Below are positions 42,432 through 49,542 of a stretch of 64,000 bases of DNA, in pieces (positions within the stretch are counted from its first letter, which is position 1; the number at the start of each line of letters is the position of its first letter). The stretch spans positions 278,628 through 342,627 of the forward strand of contig JAUIEC010000004.1 of NCBI GenBank assembly GCA_030428945.1, written 5' to 3'. This stretch comes from Phycisphaerae bacterium. Its GTDB lineage: Bacteria > Planctomycetota > Phycisphaerae > UBA1845 > Fen-1342. The notes below the pieces were generated by a model. The model worked only from the letters and a program-made list of their open reading frames with translations. It did not search any database and was not told the origin of the DNA. Position numbers and translations under genes: made by a program.

Positions 42432-43802
42432 ATGCTGCGACGAGCACTGGTCCTGGCGGCGGCCGGTCTGCTGGGCTGCGGCCTGGCGGCGGCACAGCCT
42501 GCGCGGTCGGGGCACCTCGTGACCGGCCGGGCGTTTCCGCACCTCTCGTTTCCGGATCTGCAGACGGGCGAGCTGCGGTCGCTGTCGGCCTGGCGCGGCA
42601 AGCGGGTGGTGCTGCACGTCTTCGCTTCGTGGTGAGCGGGCTGCCGCAAACAGGTGCCCGGGTGGCACCGCAGCCTGCGAGAAGACCGCGCTCTGCAGCA
42701 GCGCGACGACTGGGTCGAGGTCGGCATCATCCAGGAGCAGCACCCCCACCGCTGCCGACTGTTCATGCAGTGGCAGCGGCTTGATTTCCCGGTGCTGGTC
42801 GATGCCTGGAACCTGCTCGGCGTGCAGGTCGTTCCGCTGACCATCGGAATCGACGAACACGGGATCGTCCGCGAAACGCTGCGCTCCCCGGCCGCGGTGG
42901 CCGCCTTTCTCGATCGGACCTACCCCGGCGTGCCGGCGGATCCGGCGGCCGCCCCGCTGGTCGGGACGATCGTGCGGCAGGAACTGGAGACGGGTCCGGC
43001 GGCGACCCGGCCGGACCGGCTCGTCGCGCAGTTGTCCAGCGTCGTTCGCCATTACCCGCGGAACGCGGGCGGGCACTTCGCCCTCGGGGTCGCGCTGCGG
43101 CAACGGTGTGAATCCGAGCGGCGGCAACCGGGCGATTTCCAGGCGGCGGTCGCGGCCTGGCAGGCGGCCCTGGATCTGAACCCGAACCAGTACATCTGGC
43201 GGCGACGGATTCAGCAGTACGGGCCGAAACTGTCGAAGCCGTACGCGTTCTACGACTGGGTGCCGCAGGCGATCCGCGAGGTCCGGGCCCGAGGCGAAGT
43301 GCCGGTTGAACCCGTCGTGCCGCTGACGGAGTCGGAGCGGGCCGAACGAACGGCCTTCGCCCCGCTCAGCGTGCTGGTCGCGCCCGATCCGGACGGGCGG
43401 GTGACGCCGGACGAGCGGCCGCTGGTGCGGATCGAGGCGACGGTGGTGCCGGCGACGGTCCCGGCCGGCGGGCATGGCCGGCTGCACCTGGCGCTGCGTC
43501 CGGACGGGAAGGCCGGCGGGCACTGGAACAACGAGGCGGGCCCGACGCGGATCTGGCTCGAAGCGCCGCCGAGCTGGGAAGTCGAACGCCCGCTCAGCGA
43601 TCTGCCGGTCGCTGCCGGCCGGGCGGTCAGCGACGAGTTACGCCAGACGGACGTCGAGTTCCGCGTCCCCGAAGGGACCGCGGCGGGCGGCTACGAGGTG
43701 AAGGGCTATGCCCTGTACTACGCATGCCGCGGCGCCGACGGGGCCTGCGTGTATCTCCGGCAGGAGATCCGGGGCCGCGTGCGCGTGACGGGCAAGGATT
43801 GA
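42432..43802 (+). CDS. thioredoxin-fold selenoprotein lipoprotein (Sec68, U-A-G-C active site) with DsbD-like C-terminus
   Basis: 456 residues if the in-frame TGA at 42633-42635 is read as selenocysteine. The lipoprotein signal (LLGCG, Cys16) places it outside the cytoplasmic membrane. A redoxin domain spans about residues 30-165: FPHLSFPDLQTGELRSLSAW, VVLHVFASW-U-AGC-RKQVPGW, IGIDEHGIVRE. The UGA sits exactly where redoxins have the first cysteine of W-C-X-X-C, and Cys71 is the partner. A helical TPR-like stretch follows, and the C-terminal 110 residues resemble the DsbD alpha domain, with a cysteine pair in YYACRGADGACVYL. Frame and composition continue unchanged after the UGA, and no start or ribosome-binding site supports a separate downstream gene. 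It probably catalyses thiol-disulfide or peroxide chemistry. The Sec machinery is not in the window. Confidence 0.83.
42636..42678 (+). promoter_or_regulatory. bacterial SECIS-like hairpin directly after the UGA
   Basis: GCGGGCTGC (42636-42644) pairs with GCAGCCTGC (42670-42678), nine pairs including one G-U. An inner stem GGTGCC (42653-42658) pairs perfectly with GGCACC (42664-42669) and closes the five-base loop CGGGU. The 5' side has an eight-base bulge. The loop starts 23 bases after the UGA and has G at its second position, within the range described for bacterial SECIS elements (apical loop about 16-37 bases after UGA, G among the first loop bases). SelB would bind here. Confidence 0.8.
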
Positions 43803-43888
43803 AAGCCCGACGTCATTCGTAATGGCCGCCGCGGCCGGTCGTGCTATTCTGTCGGTCTGATCAGCGTCAACCCACCGGAGGCCGCGCC

Positions 43889-46369
43889 ATGCGGATCGTC
43901 GTGAGCACCCCCCTGCTGTGTCTGCTGCTGCTGAGTGCAACCGGCGGTCCCGTCCGGGCCTCTGTGGAGTCTGATGTGCGATCACTGAAGGGACCGGCCG
44001 ACCAGGGCGTGTTTCTGCTGCTGCAGCGCGAAGAGCGGCTGGGTCGGATCGAACACGACTGGCGGGCCGACGGCAGTTATCGCGGGACGATGACGATGTC
44101 GGTCGCAGGTCAGACGCTGCGGGTCGAGACCGAACTGGACACGGACGAAGACGGCAGTCTGCTGCGCTTCTCGCAGGAGGCGCCGACCGGCAGGGTCGTG
44201 CTGGAGATGCTGGACGGCACGCTGCGGCGGACGGTGACGCGGGGCGGGAAGGACACGCGCCTGGACATCGAACTGAAGCCGGGGACGGTCGTCTTCGAGA
44301 ACTACTCGCCGGTGCTGTGGTCGCACGCGGTCCGCTGCTACGACGAGCAGGCCGGCGGGCGGCAGGAGTTTCCGCTGCTGCTGCTGCCGCAGGGCCTGGT
44401 GGAAGGCTGGCTGGAGCGGACCGGGACCGAAACACGGACGGTGGCGGGTCGCGATCTCGAACTGGTGCGGTACACCTACGGCGTGCCGGGCGTCGACGTG
44501 CACCTGTGGTGCCTGGACGGGCAACTGGTGCTGGCCGAAGTGCCGGCCCAGGCGGCGACGATGGTGCGAACCGGGTACGAGACGCTGCGGCAGCAGGCCG
44601 AGGACGACCCGCTGCTGTCGAAGGCCGAGTTCGAGGTGATCGTCGAGTCGGACACGATGGTGCCGATGCGGGACGGGGTGCGCCTGGCGACCGACATCTA
44701 TCGCCCGGACGCGCCGGGGCGACACCCGGTGATCCTGATCCGCACGCCCTACCAGAAGACGATGCAGGAACTGGAGGGCCGCTACTACGCGCGGCGCGGC
44801 TACGTGGCGGCGATCCAGGACTGTCGCGGGCGGTTCTCGTCGGAAGGCGAATGGGAGCCGTTCGTCAACGAGGCCGAGGACGGCTACGACGCGGTCGAGT
44901 GGGTCGCGGCCCGGCCGTGGTCGTCGGGCAAGGTCGGAATGATCGGGGCGTCGTACCTGGGCTGGGTGCAGTGGTGGGCGGCCTCGCAGCGGCCGCCGCA
45001 CCTGGTGACGATCATTCCGAACGTCGCGCCCCCGGGTCCGTTCTACAACATTCCGTACGAGTACGGGGTCTTCTTCCTGTGGGGTTCGATCTGGTGGGCG
45101 GACGTGGTCGAGAGCGAGGCGACCGCCGACCTGAGCGGCGCGGCGATGCAGAAGATCGGCGACAAGAAGTACGGCGAACTGCTCAGGCATCTGCCGGTGA
45201 TCGAGCTTGACGAGAAGGTGCTGGGCCGCCGGAACCCGTACTGGCGGCGCTGGATCGAGCACAACCACCTGGACGCCTACTGGGAGTCGTCCTCGTTCCT
45301 GGACAAGCTGGAAGCGGTCCGCCTGCCGGTCTTTCACCAGTCCGGATGGTTCGACGGCGACGGGATCGGATCGAAGCTGAACTACGCGCGGATGCGGAGT
45401 CACGGACACCCGCAGCAGAAGCTGATCCTGGGGCCGTGGGGTCACACGGACCAGGCGGCGCGGATGATCGGCGACCGCGACTTCGGCGAGGCGGCGATCG
45501 TGGACCTGGACCGAGCGTACCTGCGGTGGTTCGATCACTTCCTGAAGGGCGTCGACAACGGTATCGAGCGCGAGCCGCTGGTGAGCCTGTTCGTGATGGG
45601 CGCGAACAGGTGGCTGCACGGGCCGAGCTATCCGCTGCCGCAGACGCGCTTCGAGCAATGGCACCTGGCTTCCGGCGGCAGTGCGAACACATCGAAGGGA
45701 GACGGCCTGCTGGTCCGCGGCCGACCCGGCTGTACCGCGGCCGAGGATCGTTACACCTACGACCCCGGTGACCCGACCCCCAATCCCGGCTTCCCGGCCG
45801 ACGATGACGACGAGGGGGAAGCCCGGAGTGACGCGGTCCGCACGGCCGCCGAAAAGAAGGCGGAGGCCGAGGCGCACTACACGCGGGTGACCGACGAGCG
45901 GGCGGACATCCTGGTGTACACCTCGCCGGTGCTGGATGCGCCGCTGACGATCTGCGGCCCGGTTTCGGCGCGGCTCTACGCGAGCAGCAGCGCCCGGGAC
46001 ACGGACTGGTTCGTGCGACTGGTCGAGGTCGGCGCGGACGGCAAGGTCTTTCCGCTGGTGGAAGGCCGGCTGCGGGCGCGATTCCGCGAATCGGTCCGGG
46101 CACCGCGACTGCTGACGCCGGGCGAGGTGGTTGCCTATGACCTGGACCTGTGGCAGACCGGAATCGAGATCCCGGCCGGGTCGCGGCTGCGGGTCGAGGT
46201 CGCGTCGGCGTCGTTTCCGCTGTTTTCACGAAATCTGAACACCGGCGGGCACAACGAAATGGAGACGGATTTCGTCACGGCCGAGCAGGTGATTCATCAC
46301 AGCGAGGCGTACCCCTCGCACGTGCTGCTGCCGGTGATTCCGGCCGCGGATGCCGACGACGGCGACTAA
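43889..46369 (+). CDS. secreted CocE/NonD (X-Pro dipeptidyl-peptidase-like) hydrolase
   Basis: 826 residues with a signal peptide (PLLCLLLLSATGGPVRAS). A beta-rich N-terminal extension of about 240 residues precedes the S15-type alpha/beta hydrolase: MRDGVRLATDIYRPD, IQDCRGRFSSEGEWEPF, the nucleophile serine in MIGASYLGWVQWW (about residue 355), VRLPVFHQSGWFDGDG and GPWGHTDQA with the catalytic histidine. An acidic insert (DDDDEGEARSD) separates this from the C-terminal jelly-roll PepX_C-like domain beginning near ADILVYTSPVLDAPL. The family cleaves acyl esters or X-Pro peptides; the substrate is open. It follows the selenoprotein gene by 86 bases on the same strand. Confidence 0.87.
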   Translation: MRIVVSTPLLCLLLLSATGGPVRASVESDVRSLKGPADQGVFLLLQREERLGRIEHDWRADGSYRGTMTMSVAGQTLRVETELDTDEDGSLLRFSQEAPTGRVVLEMLDGTLRRTVTRGGKDTRLDIELKPGTVVFENYSPVLWSHAVRCYDEQAGGRQEFPLLLLPQGLVEGWLERTGTETRTVAGRDLELVRYTYGVPGVDVHLWCLDGQLVLAEVPAQAATMVRTGYETLRQQAEDDPLLSKAEFEVIVESDTMVPMRDGVRLATDIYRPDAPGRHPVILIRTPYQKTMQELEGRYYARRGYVAAIQDCRGRFSSEGEWEPFVNEAEDGYDAVEWVAARPWSSGKVGMIGASYLGWVQWWAASQRPPHLVTIIPNVAPPGPFYNIPYEYGVFFLWGSIWWADVVESEATADLSGAAMQKIGDKKYGELLRHLPVIELDEKVLGRRNPYWRRWIEHNHLDAYWESSSFLDKLEAVRLPVFHQSGWFDGDGIGSKLNYARMRSHGHPQQKLILGPWGHTDQAARMIGDRDFGEAAIVDLDRAYLRWFDHFLKGVDNGIEREPLVSLFVMGANRWLHGPSYPLPQTRFEQWHLASGGSANTSKGDGLLVRGRPGCTAAEDRYTYDPGDPTPNPGFPADDDDEGEARSDAVRTAAEKKAEAEAHYTRVTDERADILVYTSPVLDAPLTICGPVSARLYASSSARDTDWFVRLVEVGADGKVFPLVEGRLRARFRESVRAPRLLTPGEVVAYDLDLWQTGIEIPAGSRLRVEVASASFPLFSRNLNTGGHNEMETDFVTAEQVIHHSEAYPSHVLLPVIPAADADDGD

Positions 46370-46618
46370 GACGAGCGGCCGGGTACGAAAGAGCCAAGCG
46401 GTGCGGCTTAGGCACAGGGAACAGGGAACAGGGAACAGGGAACAGGATGGCGCGCCGATCCGGCTGATGCCCCGCTGCTCACCCGGGACCTGCTTACCTG
46501 CTTACCTGCTTACTTGCTCACCTGCTTACTTGCTCACTTGCTCACTTGCTCACTTGGTTACTTGCTCACTTGGTTCCTTGCGGTACAACCTGCCGGGCGA
46601 CGGCACTAGAATGCTTCG
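46370..46618. repeat. two tandem repeat arrays between the hydrolase and ubiE
   Basis: ACAGGGA heptamers run four to five times at 46414-46446. At about 46489-46580 there are ten or more octamers of the form YTGSTYAC: CTGCTTAC, CTGCTTAC, TTGCTCAC, CTGCTTAC, TTGCTCAC (repeated), TTGGTTAC. These are the reverse complement of the GTAAGCAG/GTGAGCAA octamers at other sites, so this array faces the minus strand. Confidence 0.8.
46607..46612 (+). promoter_or_regulatory. -10 box of ubiE, leaderless arrangement
   Basis: TAGAAT is followed by six bases and then the ubiE ATG at 46619, so transcription would start at or next to the start codon. No Shine-Dalgarno sequence is present. The -35 is not clear. 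Confidence 0.45.
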
Positions 46619-47377
46619 ATGGCAGAAAACGCACCAGCAGAGCGGACGGTCTGGGATGCCGAGCGGCTGCGCGACCCGCATGCGCAGCCGGACAAGGCGG
46701 CCCGGGTTGAATCGATGTTCGACGCGATCGCGCCGACCTACGAGCGAGTCAACCGGCTCGCGAGCCTCGGGATGGATGCCCGCTGGCGACGACGGGCGAT
46801 CGCGGCGGCCGGGCTGACCGGCGGCGAGATGGTGGTCGACCTGTGCTGCGGGACCGGCGACATGGTGCGGGCGTTCGCGGATGCGACGCCGGCCCCGCGG
46901 GCGGTGCTCGGGCTGGACTTCTCGGCGCAGATGCTGGCCAGCGGGCGCTACCCGGCGGCCCGCGTGCCGGTGCAGTTGTGCCGGGCCGATGCGTTGCGGC
47001 TTCCGCTGGCGGATGCCAGCGCGGACGTGATCAGTTGCGCGTTCGGGGTTCGCAACTTCCAGGACCTGCCGCATGGTCTGCGCGAGATGAAGCGGGTGCT
47101 GCGAACGGGCGGCCGGGTGGTGATCCTCGAGTTCGCCGCGCCGGAGAATCCGCTGGTCCGCTGGGGGCACAGCCTGTACTGCGACGTGCTGCTGCCTCGG
47201 CTCGGCCAGTGGCTCAGCCGCGACCGGACCGGGGCCTATCGCTACCTGCCCGAATCGATCCGCACGTTCGCCCGGCGGGGCGAGATGGTCATCGCGCTGC
47301 AGGCGGCCGGCTTCGGCGACGTGCGGACGTTCGCGATGAATCTCGGTAGCGTGATCGTCTACCGCGGCGTAGCCTGA
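46619..47377 (+). CDS. ubiE: demethylmenaquinone/ubiquinone methyltransferase UbiE/MenG
   Basis: 252 residues. SAM-dependent C-methylation of the quinone ring in menaquinone (and ubiquinone) synthesis. Family signatures are VESMFDAIAPTYERVNRLASLGMDARWRR at the N-terminus, the SAM loop VVDLCCGTGDMVRAF, and CAFGVRNFQDLPHGLREMKRVLRTGGRVVILEF in the middle, then YRYLPESIRTF. Planctomycete-like bacteria use menaquinone, so MenG activity is the likely role. The gene is preceded by repeat arrays and a leaderless-type promoter. Confidence 0.95.
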   Translation: MAENAPAERTVWDAERLRDPHAQPDKAARVESMFDAIAPTYERVNRLASLGMDARWRRRAIAAAGLTGGEMVVDLCCGTGDMVRAFADATPAPRAVLGLDFSAQMLASGRYPAARVPVQLCRADALRLPLADASADVISCAFGVRNFQDLPHGLREMKRVLRTGGRVVILEFAAPENPLVRWGHSLYCDVLLPRLGQWLSRDRTGAYRYLPESIRTFARRGEMVIALQAAGFGDVRTFAMNLGSVIVYRGVA

Positions 47378-47469
47378 GAGAGGAAACCAGCGTTCGCGCG
47401 GCCACGGGTTCCCCGGTCGCGTCCGTTGCCACGCCTGGCAGGTCCTGCTTTACCCGACGAGGCTGATTC

Positions 47470-49401
47470 ATGCGGAACGTGTTGCCGGTCGTACTGTTGC
47501 TGCTGATCTCGTGGAGCGCGCGGGCGGCGCCGCCGCTGGACCTCGGCCGGGTCGATGCCGGCACGCGGGCGGACTGGGACCGGTCGGCGACGGTGACGCA
47601 CCGGGTTCTGCTGGATGCGCCGCAGACGCAGCTTGTGACGATCGAGACGGTCGTGACGGACGTCACCTCGGAACTGCTGCGTTTCTCGCTGCCGACCTGG
47701 CGTCCGGGCAAGTACACGGTTCTGGACTTCGCCGGAGCGGTGCAGGACGTTTCGGTGCGGAACGAGTCCGGACGGGCACTGCCGATCCGCAAGACAAGCA
47801 AGGCGACCTGGGCGGTGGCGACGGAGGGCGCCCGGCAGGTCACGCTGCGATACACGGTCTACTGCAACGAACTGGGCGTGCGCACGCGGCACGTCGACGA
47901 CTCGCACGCGTTCCTGAGCGGCAGCAGCGTGTTCATGCTGGTCGACGGTCGTCGCGCGCAGCCGCAGCGGGTCGAGATCACGATGCCGGACAACTGGCGG
48001 ATCGCGGGCGGGCTGGATCGGCATCCGAGTCGACCGGACGTGCTGCTGGCCGACAGCTACGACACGCTGGTCGATGCGCCGCTGGAGCTCGGACGGCACG
48101 AGCGGTACGCCTTCACGGTCGAAGATCGTCCGCACGAGCTGATCGTCTGGGGCGCGCCGCTGCCGGATGCCGGGCAACTGGTGGCGGACCTGGAGAAGCT
48201 GGCCGCGACGCAGCACGCGTTCTGGGGGGCGGTCCCGTACGGGCGGTACGTCTGGCTGCTGCACGTCGGGACGGGTCTGCGAGGCGGAACCGAGCACCTG
48301 AACTCGACGATCATGCATGTGACGCCCGCGCGACTGGAACCGGGCAAGGAGTACCGCGGATTCCTCGGGCTTTGTTCGCACGAGTTCTTTCACACCTGGA
48401 ACGTGAAACGGCTGCGTCCGGCGGGCATCAGCCCGTACGACTACCAGAGCGAGAACTACACGGACCTGCTGTGGGTCGCGGAGGGTTCGACGAGCTACTA
48501 CGACCGGCTGCTGCTGGTGCGGGCCGGGCTGATGACGCCGAAGCAGTACTTCGCGCACCTGGCCGAGCGGATCAGCGGGTTCCGGGGCAACCCGGGGCGG
48601 CGGGTGCAGTCGCTGGCGATGTCGAGCTACGACGCGTGGATCAAGTTCAACCAGCCGCACGATCATTCGGGCAACGCGACGGTGTCGTTCTATCGCAAAG
48701 GCGCCCTGGTGAACCTGCTGCTGGACATGCGGATCCGGGCGGCGACGCGGAACGACCGCAGCCTCGACGACGTCTTCCGGTCGGCGTTCCACCGTTTTCC
48801 GCTGGGCGGTTCGGGGATCGACGCCGGTCGCTTCCGGGCGCTGCTCGAAGACCAGGCCGGCGGCTCGCTGCGGGATTTCTTCGCCGACTTTGTCGATGGC
48901 GTCGCCCCCCTGCCGCTGGAGGACGCCCTGCTGACGGCCGGGCTGACGCTGCGGCTGAAGGACGAGGCCGGAGACGACGACGCGACGGAGTCCGCCGGGA
49001 ACGACGACGAGAATCACGACGACGAGTCGGACGATGCGCCGCTGACGCTGGGGGTGACGCTGCGGGCCGACGGCGGGCTGGCGCGGGTCACGAAAGTGTC
49101 GAGCGACGGGCCGAGTTTCGCGGCCGGTGTGCAGGTCGATGACTTGCTGGTGGCGCTCGACGGACACCGCGTGCGGGCCGGGGACCTGAAGGCGCTCCTG
49201 CGGCGATACGAAGCGGGCGCCGGCGTGACCCTGAGCCTGCTGCGTCGCGATCGGCTGCGGACGCTGGAAGTCGTTCTGGCCGAAGCGCCGCGGCATACCT
49301 ACGTGATCGAGCGCGTCGACGAACCGACGGCCGCGCAGCGCCAGGTGTACGAATCCTGGCTCGGGCAGAGCTGGCCGGAGGCGCAGCCCGAGGCTGAGTG
49401 A
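47470..49401 (+). CDS. M61-family glycyl aminopeptidase-like protease with PDZ domain
   Basis: 643 residues with a signal peptide (LLLLISWSARA). The N-terminal beta domain (LRFSLPTWRPGKYTVLDFAG) is typical of M61. The zinc motif is HEFFHTWNVKRLRP with the third ligand glutamate in WVAEGSTSYYDRLLL. A helical C-domain follows with FYRKGALVNLLLDMRI. After an acidic low-complexity linker (DDATESAGNDDENHDDESDD) comes a PDZ domain (VTKVSSDGPSFAAGVQVDDLLVALDG). These proteases act outside the cytoplasm and remove N-terminal glycine or alanine. Full-length and intact. Confidence 0.92.
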   Translation: MRNVLPVVLLLLISWSARAAPPLDLGRVDAGTRADWDRSATVTHRVLLDAPQTQLVTIETVVTDVTSELLRFSLPTWRPGKYTVLDFAGAVQDVSVRNESGRALPIRKTSKATWAVATEGARQVTLRYTVYCNELGVRTRHVDDSHAFLSGSSVFMLVDGRRAQPQRVEITMPDNWRIAGGLDRHPSRPDVLLADSYDTLVDAPLELGRHERYAFTVEDRPHELIVWGAPLPDAGQLVADLEKLAATQHAFWGAVPYGRYVWLLHVGTGLRGGTEHLNSTIMHVTPARLEPGKEYRGFLGLCSHEFFHTWNVKRLRPAGISPYDYQSENYTDLLWVAEGSTSYYDRLLLVRAGLMTPKQYFAHLAERISGFRGNPGRRVQSLAMSSYDAWIKFNQPHDHSGNATVSFYRKGALVNLLLDMRIRAATRNDRSLDDVFRSAFHRFPLGGSGIDAGRFRALLEDQAGGSLRDFFADFVDGVAPLPLEDALLTAGLTLRLKDEAGDDDATESAGNDDENHDDESDDAPLTLGVTLRADGGLARVTKVSSDGPSFAAGVQVDDLLVALDGHRVRAGDLKALLRRYEAGAGVTLSLLRRDRLRTLEVVLAEAPRHTYVIERVDEPTAAQRQVYESWLGQSWPEAQPEAE

Positions 49402-49542
49402 GCCGACTCGCCTCGGGGCGCGGCTGACCTGCCTCGCCCGCAGCCCACCTTCGCGGCTTCCCGTCCGGGACCCCGCGGATTGCCACCCGTAAGAATCCTG
49501 GGAACCGGGTCAAGCGCCCCGGGTGTCCGCGCGGGGCGCGCG

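Noticed and set aside
42654..43802. Separate downstream gene starting at GTG 42654 after the TGA of 42432-42635
   Set aside because: It has no ribosome-binding site, starts inside the redoxin fold just after Cys71, and shares the frame of the upstream part. Sec read-through explains the data better.
46489..46580. CRISPR array
   Set aside because: The repeats are 8-base tandem units without spacers, and no cas genes are present.
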